Source: Glandiceps talaboti (Eukaryota; Hemichordata; Enteropneusta; Spengelidae). From it: DNA of 55,000 bases. A program made the position numbers and the translations under genes. This document shows positions 36,461 to 49,756 of this stretch, piece after piece. The stretch lies in the NCBI RefSeq assembly GCF_964340395.1, contig NC_135551.1, forward strand, positions 24,028,503-24,083,502, in the 5' to 3' direction. Position 1 is the first letter of the stretch. Every line of letters starts with the position of its first letter. A model generated the notes under the pieces. It saw only the letters and a list, made by a program, of their open reading frames with translations. It had not been told where the DNA came from and searched no databases.

Positions 36461-39400
36461 CTATGGGAAGAAAACAGAATTCGAAGGCTCGAAATTTCAA
36501 CATAGCACTGGTTTCGTGTAGGGTCTATGTTCTAACTAATGCGGCCTCCTCTTTTTATGGACGGGAAAATCAGCCGTTGCGGCGCCCTTCTCACACCTCT
36601 CCACTGGGGAAGGGATGATATGGGCGCCTCGTGCGATGTATTGCACAGTCTTATGTATTTATACATTAGAGATTTATTAGAATCGTCGGCAACGTTGCTA
36701 AACAGTTCTAACTATTTTGAGTAAAATCCGTAGTCTTATGGATAGTAATTAAGATACTGTTTTACAAGAAACAAGTAAATTAAAATACATATATGTGGTA
36801 ATGAGTAAATAAGGCTATAGGTTCTAGTCGAAAGCTTTCGTAAATGTTTTTCTTTAGTGTTTACAGTTGTGTGAAATTAATTAAAAACAAACTTCAGTAT
36901 TTTCTTCATTCTTTTGACAATAAGCAAACTTCATACACACGTTACTAACAATATACACTGTAAAAAGTTAACGTCATGATACCGTTCATTTTTATTCATA
37001 ATAATGAAATAGAAACACTTAACTTAATATAACTACACTGTTCATAACCTAATGTAATACAAATAGAGTCTCTCCTCTTACTGTCTGACAGTGTTTTTGC
37101 TAAGGTTTGGGAACCCCGGTAACAGAAAGGGGGAAAGAGGTAAAACTGGTAGTGCTTCCCATGCAATGTATCATAGTTTAGGTGGGGAACCCCGGTAAAA
37201 TGATGTGGGAACCCCGGTAGATTTTACCTACTTACCGCCCTTAAATAAAACACTGTGTCAGTATAAACATTTTGACCACTCTGCAACAGCGCCACCCTAT
37301 GACACATTGTGCAAATATTACGGCGCTCAGCAAATCGCTCATACCGTGTCACTTTCACAAAATGTGAATATGAAGAAAGCGAAAACCATGGCAAAAACTA
37401 AGTAACCTTTTTGGCGAAAAAATCAATGATAAAATATCACACTACATGTACATACCTTGTGCATCCAATGCTGTAGCACGGTACCGACTGGGAGGACGAA
37501 GTGGTTCAGGCTCACCCTGAAAATGACCAAATTAGAATTAACAACTTCGAAGCGAAATTGGAGTTATGTCAAAGGTCACCATTATTGAACAAAGACTTGA
37601 GCGTGCTAGTCAAGTATATGCTACTACTTCTTGACAAGCACAATGTATATTTTCACCTATGTGCGCCTGGTGCTAACCAATTTCAATGCGTTCTCTAGCA
37701 CTGCGACAAGACAAATGTACATAGACAAAGATATCTGTAATACTGCTTGAATGTGCAAACAGTAACATAATCCATGCGATGTAATTCAAGTAATATAATA
37801 TAATTAACATCTACAAGTTTGATGTACCTTTGGTAGAGCAACAGGAAGTTTACACAGCAAATCGCGAGTAGCTTTCTGTTTTGTTTCTTTTTCTTTTTGT
37901 TCTCTGGCTTCTCTGGCCTTTTTGGCATCTTTAGCATCCTTCTTCGTTTCCTTGGCTTCCTTGTCAACTTCAAACGGATCTTCCTCTTTGTTTTCTATAA
38001 CGACTCTAGGTCTCCCGTAAAACTCAGCCACTCCACGATAGAATGGTTGACTATGATTGCCGTACTTGTTGGCCTCCCTGATGTAAAATTCTACAATGTT
38101 CTTACGTTGGGCGTGGAAATTTATGGAGAGTTCTTGTGCGTCCACGATTTCTATGTTGCCCGTGAACCTGAACGGAATGAATAAAGGTCAGAAGTGATTG
38201 TCAGTGTTATGGATAATGCAGTCATTGGAAGTTTGTGATTTTCATAACTTTCAAAAATTAACGATTTAAAAGTTTTTGTATTCAACAGTTCCATATAGTA
38301 TTAAAACGCCACCCCTGTCGATTCGAAATTACACTGACATCTGTCATTAAAAATCCATTCGTGAGTCATAATTCCCAGACTGAATAATCGATTTCCGGTT
38401 CCAAGATGCATTGCGTGAAATGACGTCGCTTATGTTGTCATGCGTTGCATCTCAGACCACTAACTTTTCAGTGGTCTGACGTTGCATTTATGATAACATT
38501 TATTTGAAATAAAAATGTTATCTATACTATTGTACAACATCATTCAATTCAAATACTCACTTCAGCCTTATCTGTTGTCCCTCAGTCATGCCTAAATCTG
38601 GACTTGGATCCGGTGGTGCTTCGTAACCCATGTCCATTAGTTTCCGTTGTGTACTGTCTAGAGATCGACTTTGAACGATTTGTACAACGACTTGTTCAGG
38701 ATCTTCTACTTTGTGGTGAAGAATGATACATGCGTACTTGATTTGAAGACAGTCATCCAGTGATTGTGCCACTTGTTCTACTGGTAACGATGACTGTGCC
38801 GCATATCGAACGGCAAGTAGTCTGTGTGTAGAATGACAAATACAGTGTCAAATTGAATTTCGTTACGTGCACGGAGTTCGACAGTTAGTGGCCTACTTTA
38901 GCTGAAAGTATAAACTATTTGATCCGTTATTAAAAGTTACCAAAACCTGACGGATATTCAATATTGTTGTATCCACCATAAGTCGCCATAGCAACAAATA
39001 AGAAGTTATATTTGTACGTTACGATATAATGTTTCATATCCAATAATGACTATGTGAATAGTTTTCGATTACAATTCAGTATCAAATGTCATATTCAAAA
39101 ATACCAAAAATGGATATTTGTGGGATGTATACAGGTAAATATTATTGTGCTTGTTGTCACTCAGTTATTTCTTACAGCTTGTGTTGCAGTCTCTCTTTCT
39201 CTCCCTCTCTCTCGTACAACCATGCAGACATCATAACATTTGCGCAGTGTCTGCGTCTAGTTACGGTATGTTTAAGTGATTTGCTAGCATGTACAATACA
39301 GTTTCCTATTGGTTTTAGAATATACAGTTTCTTATTGGTTTCTGAATACCTGAGATTGTCAAAAGATGACCACAGCATGTACAGTCATATCAAACAAAAG

Positions 39401-41146
39401 TGACAAGACTCAAGTTGTTGCTACGACAATAATCTAATACACCTCTAAAGCTTGAACTCGTAGGTAACGAAACCACTACATACCTGTCTGTAGGTTTTTG
39501 TATGGTAAACGTCACAACGTCTTTTCTAAACTGTTTAACTGGAGTATCCAACACCGTCCACTGTGCATTTGGTGTATCAAGGCGACTAAGTATGTAGATG
39601 ACGTCATCCGAATGATCTGCACCGAACAATTTAGCACTTCTTGGACGGATGACGAATCCACCTGAAGGTCGTGATACTTTTGCTGCCGTTGAGGGCCTAC
39701 TTTGTGATTTTGTTTCTTTTGTTGGATTAGGAGGCAAGTTGAGAAATACCGAGACTGGCTTGCCAAATTCCTTCCTGTTGGTGTACGTTAGATGTAATAT
39801 AGGACTTGAAGTGATGAGATCGGCACAGTGACCACATCGTGATTTCAAGTCACTCACTACAGTCAATTCAACGGGTTGAACCTGCAAAGAATAGAGTCAA
39901 GTCACTGACCACAGTCTACGGGTTGGACTTAATAAGAAATCTCTCTCTAACTACAGGTTGAACCTACAAAGAAATTTTGAGGACTTAAAAATGTGAAAAT
40001 AGTATTGTTAATATGCAAAATGTCGTGTGATGGGCAACCTTCCTCAACGAGCTGCACCATCTCTTTGGATAAACTATACGTAGTATTCGTGCTCGACACG
40101 TTTTTCACTAGCAACTTATTGAATGATGTTGACAGCTGTGACAAATTCTGTATTTGACAGTCGTGTGTAGTTCAAAAATGACGCATGATTGCAGTTACAT
40201 GAGAAATAATGATCTTTGATCAACTCGACGAAATTTCAGAGCTTGGTGTTTTTGCGATTTTGAAATCGCATCGAAAAACAGAACTCAGTATAATACTCAG
40301 GTATCATTTATCTCTATGTCATTCACAGATTCACTGTAGTTTGTAGTCTAACTGCTAGACCTTTGGGCAATGGTGATAACTTTAAAAGACACCACGTACA
40401 TATAGAGCCAAAGGTGCTGTCGAGGCTTGCGCACCAGAGGTACTGTCACCCTTCACATTTGTTTGGCAACCTTCTGTCCGCAGACATGAAGAGGTCTTGC
40501 CACAAGCTCAGACCACTAAACAACAAAACAATGTAACTTTATGCTCGCAAATAAAGGTAATATCAACAAGACATTCATCGAATGTTGTACCATTTTACAA
40601 ATGATTTTGAACTTACCTGTAAACATATACTTGTGAGGCCACAGGCACCCTGTGGTATGTTAAGCATCACACGTGAGTCAACTGTAGATTTCAGCGTACC
40701 TCCTTTCTTAGTAACAGTTAAACGATCTCTAGTCCAACGAACTATTACAGCAAATGTACATAACTGGGTCACGTTCACTTCGGCAAACATTTTCTGTTCA
40801 AAAAGAAATGATGACATATAATGAAAGATGGTTTTCATTTATATCATTACAAAACAGTGATGTCAGAGATTTACAGGAAAGTGTCATTGTCAGTCAGTCT
40901 GCCTGCCTGCCTGTCTGCATGCATGTATGCACGCACGCACGCATGCATGTATTGTATCACTATGTATGTATGTATGTATGTATGTATGTATGTATGTATG
41001 TATGTATGTATGTATGTATGTATGTATGTATGTATGTATGAAAGTATGTATGTATGTATGTATGTATGTATGTATGTATGTCTGTATGTATGTATGTATG
41101 TATGTATGTATGTATGTATGTATGTATGTATGTATGTATGTATGTA

Positions 41147-41177
<31 letters not shown>

Positions 41178-41860
41178 ATGTATGTATGTATGTATGTATG
41201 TATGTATGTATGTATGTATGTATGTATGTATGTATGTATGTATGTACGTATGTATGTATGTATGCATGCATGCATGTCAGTCTACCTCTCTGTCAGCCTA
41301 CCTGTCATTTTTATTTAATTTTGTATTTTGCATGTGGCATTGTTTTCTTTTGAATATGTGCATCAATAATAGCACTCTTACCTTGAGTTGATCAGTGTAC
41401 GAGCCTTCCGTTGAAGTCGTTGGTATAACTTTCCATTCCACTCCATCAGTGGTTGCCTTGACAACAGCTTCCCTTGCAGCTGCTGATCTTGATGAATTGA
41501 AGTATGGGATAGCAAGGCTAACGGGGAAACTCAGCTTCTTGTCCTCGGGTATCTCCAATTGAACAACGTGGCTGACCAGTTCTTCATTATCACCAACAGC
41601 GCCACTACTCATGTGATTGGCCAATGTGCACGTTATTTCGTTTTCAGTGAGATTGATTTGTTTGGCTCGGATGATACATCCTAGTTCCGATTCCTCGTTA
41701 CCCTCAGCCCTGACATAATATCTGCGTAATAAAAAATTATAACATTTAATGTAAATGCTCTTCTTACTTGGTATTATATGGAATTTAAATACAACATTCA
41801 TTCAAATATGGAATTTAAAAGGAAAAACAAACAATTTTGGTGAGTGAGTGAGTAAGTGAG

Positions 41861-41911
<51 letters not shown>

Positions 41912-42009
41912 TATTCCTCCTCAAAGAGAAGAGTTACAACTCAGTTCACAAAAATGCAAAAATACAAAAAGTACAAAAGTGAGTGAGTGAGTGAGTGAGT
42001 TGTTGTTGT

Positions 42010-42041
<32 letters not shown>

Positions 42042-45000
42042 GATATGTCGATATTACCGGTGCAATGAAGGGATGTTTATAGTCAGCCACACATCACTTA
42101 CTTGTACAATGCCGAAGTGATGATGTCATCCATTGGCTCCTCTTTAAGTTTAGACATTCTGCTCTCTAAGCCCCTCTGAAAGCTATCAATAGATGAACTG
42201 TCATCATCCTCATCATTGCCATTTTCAGCAAGTTCTACGTCATTACTGTTTTTGGCACCTTCTCCTTCTTCGCCATTATCTTTCCCAGATTCTTCTTCTT
42301 CAGAGCTATCATCACCAGAGGAGGAGTCACTGCTTCCAGATCCACTACTTTCTTCACCATTACTACCACTCTTCTCCTTTCCCTCTTTCTCTTCTGCGTC
42401 TTCCTCTCCATTTTCCTGGACATCTTGTCCTTCCATATTTTCAACGCCATTTTGTTCTGTCTCAGATTTCTTATCGTCAACACTCTGCTTATCGTCATCT
42501 CGATTGTCTACGCTCTGTTCGCTCGAAGCTTTCTCAATGGCATCGGCGACATCAGCTTCTGTAGCCAAGGTCTCTTCTGCAACTTTCCGTGAAAGAGCTA
42601 ACGCTTCTGCAGCTTTGGTCTCTGCTTCGGCAGCTGACTTAATAGCCTCAGCGACATCGACCGTAGCCCTGGCGAGAGCAGCGTGTGCTGCAGCTATCAA
42701 ATCTTCAGCTTGTTTTTCCTCCAACGTGCTAGGTTTATCTGGAATTGGAAGGGTACGACATTATGTTATCAAGACAACTTGCAATATTCTGAATATTCAA
42801 TTGTGGATGAAATTACAATTTTCTTGTCATTTCAACATGGACATATGGCAATAAAGCAACACGTAAGCTGTGACGTCACATATTGCACAATTTGAAATGC
42901 TACGGCAGGTGAATTAGTTGTACACGGGGGAATGATGTCCACCCAAAGTTGGCTGAAAACGTTAAATTGGTATACAAGTACAGTATGATGTCAAAAACTC
43001 ATCTACCTTAAGCAGTAGTACCACATTGTTGAACTTTTTGGTAGGACAATTTGTATGAAAGACGCCCTCTAACTACACGTTGCTTTGAAAGATGGCACTT
43101 CTGATAAATTAGTTCCTTTACACAGAGACCCTCGAGTAAGCTATGCTTACATGTAAATGGGAAACGTATTTCGTAACTACGCATTGCCTAGTTCGGTTAC
43201 ACTTCGGTTACGTTGGGACGGTGGCATTATTTTAGGACCACTCTAAAATCTCCAATGCCGTTTGTTTGTATTATAATGTAGCAGGGCAACTGTCATGTAG
43301 TTGTATACATGGTTGCTGTGGAGACATGCCAACAGGTCGAACTAATTTGATCGGAATGTCTTTCCAATTGTTTGTTTGTTTACTTCATCCCTGATTATAT
43401 TTGCAGTTGGTGTTATATAGGGGTAACAGTCAATGATCTACACGGTTTGAGTCAAGACGAACAGACTTAAATCGAATAAACACTAGAAATTGATTTCTGT
43501 CACAATTTAAATACACAGACGTGTAAGTTATAAGTGAACCCATGGCCACTGGTTGCAAAGGGTAAAAGGCTAAACTGACGTAACCACAGTTAGCATTTAC
43601 AGTCGGTTTTGTAAATGCTATGATGCTGGTGGCCAACCTCTCTTGCAAAATATGGTAGAATCTCAGACTAGAATGTGGTCACAAACGAATAAATCTCGAC
43701 GGAAGTATTTGATATGATTTGATTTATTTCTGCACACACAAAAACATTCAGTATATGAGGAAACAATTACAACAGAGACCATATATACATTATTTTGCTG
43801 GGATAACACATACTTATTTCCACTGTGGTCCCACAAATATATGGTTATATATAAGGGTATATATAAGTCCCATGAAATCATAATATCGATTGTAAATTCT
43901 ACACTTTAGTTATAAGACAGGTTAATAGTATAATCACAGCCCACAGGTGTCTTTAGCGGTCCGCCTATAAACTTTAAGCTACAATTGGTGCCGTTGGGGT
44001 ACTCGCAGAGGAAGGTATGTGCCGAACAAAATTGGTCACCTTTCTACGAAAAAATCCTTAAACATGAGTCGACTTTTTATCTGAAATTGCCTAATCATAG
44101 GGTCGATAACATTATTTAGAAATGCCCACACAGCATCAGAATAAAGGTAATTCATCGGAAGATTGTGACTGGAAATCCGTAATAATGGGTCTGGTTTTTG
44201 GATAGTATTTGAGTCGGTCTTTTGAAATTAGGCAGCACACTCCGTCTAAAGATATGGGGAGTACCCCCCACCCCCGAAATAAATGTGGTAAATAGAAAAC
44301 TAGTAATTGACAAAGTCACGTGGTTGAAGTTGTTTGTATGTTACTGAGTTCACTAGTGTTGCCAAGGTTACGCGTAAACTAAAGGAATTGAGTATAGTGG
44401 CTGTTGAATATCATTATATTCTAATTCGGTATAATTGTCAGTTCACCTCCATTCCCTCTTTTGTTGCCAAATTACCCACGTTTCAATTCACTCTTGTGTA
44501 ATGAATACAATATGTATAATGAAATGAACATCGTGGACTGACCTGTTTTCGAAATTGCTGACAAAATTAATGAGATTTTACTATAAGCAAATCAAGAATA
44601 TTACAACTAGTGTATATATATTGATGTATGCAATCAAAAACAAAATTGTTCCGATTCCCCTAGACCATTGAAAACATATTTGTTTTATACATCATAGTTT
44701 TGACAGTGTTGTCATCACGCACACTCTCGCGCGAGTCATAATGACTTAGGGTAAGTAAATGCCACAGTGGTCGTTCACATCTGCAAAGTGTCACATTAGA
44801 TATACTTTTATGTGTAGACTGTCTGGCCTTTTAAACAATTTCCCTTTCAAATAAGCCGTGTCGTCTTGAGCTGTCCATTTTGATATCGAGTTTGTTTTAT
44901 CGGAATCTTAGTCTATATAGTTTCTCCTTTCGATGTACACTGATTGACACAGAGAGTGTGAATGCATGGTCGACCCCCAATCCCGTCTCATTTACCCAAT

Positions 45001-46131
45001 CACAATGATCAACTCAGAAAATCTCTTTCGTGAATTCAGTTCACCTAAACCCCGTCTCACTCATCATTTACAGAAAACATAATATCTACACAGTGGCCAT
45101 TGCTGTCTCATATATTGAAACGTCACCATGCATACTTATATGTGGAAGTCACAGACACATGTTGCGACTGGATGTGACAGGGTTATTACTTGTTTTCATT
45201 AGTTTGTTTACAAATCATTTGTACGTACAATAACAAAAGTGTTTACACATTACATTTTTGCTCATAATTAAGTTACAAACATGGAATGGTTTATGTTGTT
45301 TCATTATTTTTTCAAGTAGGAAAACACGGTAAAGTTGTTTCATCGTTTCAAAATCCAAAATAAATACCAATTTCTCATCCACATAGCCATTTCAAACAAC
45401 AACTCCAGCTAGGTTAGCCTACCTGTAGACCCCGGCTACTATTCCGCTATCCTAACTGACATTATTTTTTTTAAATTTTTACTTGTAGCTAAAATTCAAA
45501 AAATCTAAATGTCAGTTATGATAGCGGAACAGTGTAGCGATGGTCGTTCTCAAGTCTACAGGTAGGCCAATGTATTGTAGGTGTACTATACATACTATAA
45601 AGTGCATCCACAACGTCGTACTTGTTTACAGTTTCAACCAGGACCCTCAACAAAGTCTTACTATTCAAATCAACCTCCCATGTTCATTGTACACTATTTT
45701 TAATCAAGACATCTCAACCTAGGTCAAATTGATGACCACTCGTATACTTTCGAGCTCAAAACCTTATGTATGAACGTAAGCACGGTGTATTCAACATTTT
45801 TGATAATTAATGTTTCACAACTGTTTACAACCAAAGTTTAAGAGAGAAGTACTATATATGGACTTCGTAAAAACATATAACTCTGTTCCATAAATACTAT
45901 AAACTTATAACCATTCAATATGTTGCCCGTAAATAGAATAGTTAAATTTTACAGATTGACACGATAGTAAAACATTTCGAGATTCAATATTGTTCTTTTA
46001 AACGTTCGGGCAAGCTCTATTGAATATCACATTTTAAGTGAGACTTGAATGGTGGCGTGTAGGTAGTAGGTCTCCATGGATGGTTTGAGCGTATTGTATT
46101 AATGTATGCCACGTATACATCCAAATTGTAA

Positions 46132-46221
<90 letters not shown>

Positions 46222-48362
46222 AGGGAGAGAGAGAGGGGAGGGAGGAGGGAGGGAAGTGGGAGGGATAATCATACTGAGGCCTAACTAAAAAAGGGGGTTC
46301 CGATTACGCTCAATTTTAGAATAGGTAGGTAGATTTTTTACTTTTTTTTTTTCATGTGTGAGTGCCTTGTTCAGGTTTTACATTGTTTTCCAAATGTCTC
46401 TGTGTTATTTATTTCTTCCTATCAGATGTACAGCAATTACAGATTGGAAGAACAGTTTTATATTGTCTTTTTAAGTTGATGTCAGTTTCCGCATCCACTA
46501 TTTCTCGTGAGACTTCACAATTTTTGCGATTTTATTATTTATTTCTCACCGGAACCAAACAATGATTTTTAGGCCTGATTTAGAAATGACAATTAAAGAT
46601 AGTCAGAAAGAAACTATGAACCATTTGATTCATACATTTAAACGACAATATTCACTTAGATACGCGCTTTTATGTGGAGTCACCATCTTACCAGCAGTGA
46701 GCGATGTTGTGAGTTTTATCATGCCGTAGAAAATAACATTAATATTATAGGGTCGTTCGGATCATGAGCACCATAGAAATGAATAAGGCCACCCTTTTGG
46801 TTTCATTGTACTAAATGAACGGAAATATATGTGTTGCAACAAGTCTCGCATCTTCACCGATGTAGAAATATATTACATTGTTGTTTCAAGTCATGTTCCC
46901 ATACAGTAACGGATACTATATCAATATATGTGACTAAATATTTGTATAGGCTGAGATACGTACGGAAACTGATTGAACATTTTGTACATAATCAATACAA
47001 GATATCACCTTCATCCTTTTTTAATTTGGTTATCATTTGCTTGCCTGTTATCCATGTTTGTATAACGGATTTCTGTGATAAAAGTACTTGTAGTTAATCA
47101 GTCTGGTGTACAACATAGGTGATCCCGATATGACGGTGTTCATTTACGGTGACGAATGTACGATTACCTCGTTGTGAAGCAATGTTATATAATACAGCGA
47201 CGTGGAAATGATATTACAAGACATTGAGAAGGGAAATATAGTGAGGTATGATTGAGGTATTTTCAAAAGCAGAATAAAAGCATTTTGCTTCAATGATTCG
47301 AATTCGCTAATGAATAGAGGAATTAGTAGCTGCTTACAAAACCAGAGTCGCAGGTAGAAATATACGCGATTGTGTGTAGATTTTATGCCACAGATTATGC
47401 TCTTTGATTTCACATACTGGCTTTACAGTATATGTTGTGGTGCACGTCATTTTCAAATCGGGCTATGTAGAATATAAAATACAAGTATTTGGAGTCAGAT
47501 ATGAGCTGTTACATGTACAGTTAAGAGTTACAGTGAAACTGGAGGCCTGCATGAGTCGGTTATACGGAAAACACGTTTTTCTTAATAACAGCGATGGGAA
47601 AAGATACTCCAGAGTTGCTTGGTAAACCACATTACCTGACATTCGCATGTTGTCGTGATTTGTTTTACTGTACATCTAATTTAGATTGAAAATCCGTGTC
47701 GAAGAAAACGTAATTTTTTAAGTGCTTGCTGAGATGAAATGCCCCTTGCCCCCGAGAATGCTACTCAAACGTGACTCGGCATTGCCGTTGCTTTCCTATT
47801 GCCATTCAAAGGTAAATGTCATTATACCGGTGAAAGTGTCGATATGGCGATCCACTCACCTATCTAATTGCTACATTGTGAGAGCATTGCTTGTTTATTC
47901 TTACATGTACTATTGCACCGTTTAATGGCAGCAACCACAACGGAACGTTACCCCCATTAAAGGCTGGGATACGGATTTAATACATACAAGAATGTCAGAC
48001 ATATTGCCCATCCAATTTTACTAGAGAATGTCGTGTGATATTTAGAAAACGATATTCACTTGAAAACAAAAATAACATACATCGTGATGTAGGGAGAGTC
48101 AAATTTAGTATCTTGTTTTTAAAAATTGCGAAGATTGTATAAAAGGATCGATAATCTCAGATAACTGAAAATTTTACCTTCATCATGAACTTGAACTCGT
48201 TCGTGTGTTTATAGTTCAGGTTACATGTAATTACTTATCATGCTAAAAGTTGTTTTCACAGCAGGCTACAATTATAATTGTGCGTTGTCATGACTGCAAA
48301 ATCGCGTCCATGATAGACATAGTACATACAATGTAAGCCAAAACATTTGATGTTGTTGTCGC

Positions 48363-48393
<31 letters not shown>

Positions 48394-49756
48394 CTTGTTG
48401 TTCTTGTTTTTTTCAATTTCCGGTGAAAATAACAGGATTTACTATACCTTGATTCAGTGACGTATTTTAAAGATCTAATTAATTACGTCATTTGAATGAC
48501 AGGCTGAAATGTACACGTATAGGTGTCATAAACAATTGTATGTGATTTAGTTCTCGAAAATAATATCGTTCGTATATTTGCTTACACATGAAACTGAAAT
48601 AAAACAGGTTAAAAGGTGAAACGTTAACATATATTCCCCTTTTAGTAACGTAATGTCTAACAGGATCAATCACGTCTCTTCCTGTGGATTCAAAAATTAT
48701 CAATTTTTAACGGTACGTCACAATGATTTCATCGTCACATTGGAGATTTTTATAATCGCAGTGATTTCGGAAATATGAAAATCAACGACCTTAACTAATG
48801 ATAAAATCAAAGTTTAGAAATAATCTTCGGGATTTGATATTTATGATCCACTTAATCCGAGTCCTAGATGGTAGTGGTTCTTCGCAATCATCTAGTACTC
48901 GGAATTTGATTGGAGGGTGCTTTTCTCTAATATCCTGGTTGATATGACGATGGGATTCGTAGAATACAGTCACCGATCACTGCACGTAGATACGGCTACA
49001 ATATTCGCCCTTTAGGTTTGTTCAGGTATGATAGCCGGTTACCTATTGACGCCAAACAAAAGAGGATTCGCTCCAAGACATTGAGAGAGGGCCGCTTAGT
49101 ACACATAAAGGCTATAGAAAGCTAAGTAAGCAAAGGTCAAGCAACGCTATCAAGCAATAAATCGGAATAATAGGCAAATCGATATAAAAGTAAGCACGGC
49201 TCTTACCTGTGTGAGTGTCATTACTTTGATTTGTATTGACTTTGTTAAGTTTTTCCTGCATTGCGGATTTCAAATCTACCATGACCTGTCTGATGTCTTT
49301 AATATTTCGTGTTAGTGTCAAAGTTTGTAGACTGCTGTTCTGTAATACACCTCGCGTCTTTTCTAGCGTGTCGCGGAGATCTTCACTGTTGTACTTGGTG
49401 ATATCATCAAGAGCTTGCAGTTCATTATTTTGAGTTCTAAATTTCTCTGTTAGTTTAGTCAACGTGTCTGTGTAGTTCACCAGTAAGGATTGAGTGACTT
49501 GTATATCCGTGTTCGTGTCTCTCACTGACTGCCGACTGCTCACTGACTGTCGACTGCCCACTGACTGTCGACTACTCGCTGACGGTGGTCTGACCTTCGA
49601 GACAGAACTTGAAGACGCCGGTCTCTCTCCACCAACAGTCGGTTTCTGGTTCTCAACTGTTTCCTCCTCGCTGCTGCTGTCACTGCCTGTCTCTCCGCTA
49701 CTACTGTCATCTGACGATTCGGATCCGCTCGTCTTTTTTAGCTCCTCTCCTTCCAT
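36192..49756 (-). CDS. DTHD1: DTHD1-like death-domain protein with ZU5-like segments, nine exons
   Basis: Exons in transcript order: 49207-49756, 42102-42738, 41382-41721, 40617-40793, 39484-39881, 38561-38821, 37828-38167, 37456-37516, 36192-36460. They total 3033 nt (1010 residues plus stop), all junctions in phase with GT-AG borders. Start at 49756 (context ACAATGG); an in-frame ATG at 49795 is the alternative. N-terminus: Ser/Glu-rich, three Ser-Arg-Gln-Ser-Val repeats, then a coiled coil at about 105-175. Exon 2 is Ala-rich helical, then strongly acidic. Exons 3-5 look like ZU5-type beta domains (LEIPEDKKLSFPVSLAIPYF; GGTLKSTVDSRVMLNIPQGA). Exon 7 ends in a Lys/Glu helix. The last exon is a death domain (GHEWETLANYLGIKRSRLQS, then ITWRSSLRR). 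The order ZU5 then death domain at the extreme C-terminus fits DTHD1; UNC5-type receptors are excluded because no membrane or Ig segment is visible. No catalytic motif is visible; an adaptor or scaffold role is inferred. Confidence 0.78.
38452..38479. repeat. 10-bp hairpin
   Basis: TCAGACCACT and AGTGGTCTGA are separated by eight bases, in an intron of the DTHD1-like gene. A TGACGTC CRE-like site lies nearby at 38421. Confidence 0.8.
40963..41275. repeat. (GTAT)n/(CTGT)n array
   Basis: About 300 bases of GTAT with one CTGT block (41148-41177), in an intron of the DTHD1-like gene. Confidence 0.95.
41843..42041. repeat. Duplicated (GAGT)n(GTT)n microsatellites
   Basis: The pattern GAGTGAGTGAGT followed by a long GTT run occurs twice (41843-41911 and about 41980-42041), separated by 70 bases, suggesting duplication of the compound repeat. 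Confidence 0.95.
45414..45570. mobile_element. Foldback/MITE-like inverted repeat
   Basis: The left arm (45414-45463: TTAGCCTACCTGTAGAC ... TTCCGCTATCCTAACTGAC) is the imperfect complement of the right arm (45508-45570), which has about a dozen extra bases. An AT-rich loop of about 44 bases lies between. No target duplication was identified. Confidence 0.6.
46133..46255. repeat. (GA)n microsatellite with G-rich end
   Basis: About 42 GA units pass into GGGA/GGAGG purine-only sequence. Confidence 0.95.
46278..46575 (+). mobile_element. MITE family A, copy 4 (internally deleted)
   Basis: Ends GGCCTAACTAAAAAA and TTTTTAGGCC, flanked by TGA on both sides (46275-46277 and 46576-46578). At 298 bp it lacks about 60 bases near the right end that copies 1 and 3 contain. 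Confidence 0.75.
48354..48408. repeat. (GTT)n microsatellite
   Basis: GTT run with CTT interruptions. Confidence 0.95.

Larger units (their letters stand above)
42739..49206 (-). other. Large first intron of the DTHD1-like gene
   Basis: 6.5 kb between coding exons 1 and 2. No nested gene recognised on either strand. It contains a foldback repeat (45414-45570), a GA microsatellite, MITE family A copy 4 and a GTT microsatellite. The rest is unremarkable AT-rich sequence. A small extra exon could be hidden, but the flanking exons join in phase without one. Confidence 0.65.

Noticed and set aside
42193-42854. Long plus-strand frames opposite DTHD1-like exon 2
   Set aside because: Antisense of a Ser/Glu/Asp-rich coding exon gives Ser/Leu-rich frames. 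The minus strand has splice sites in phase with its neighbours.
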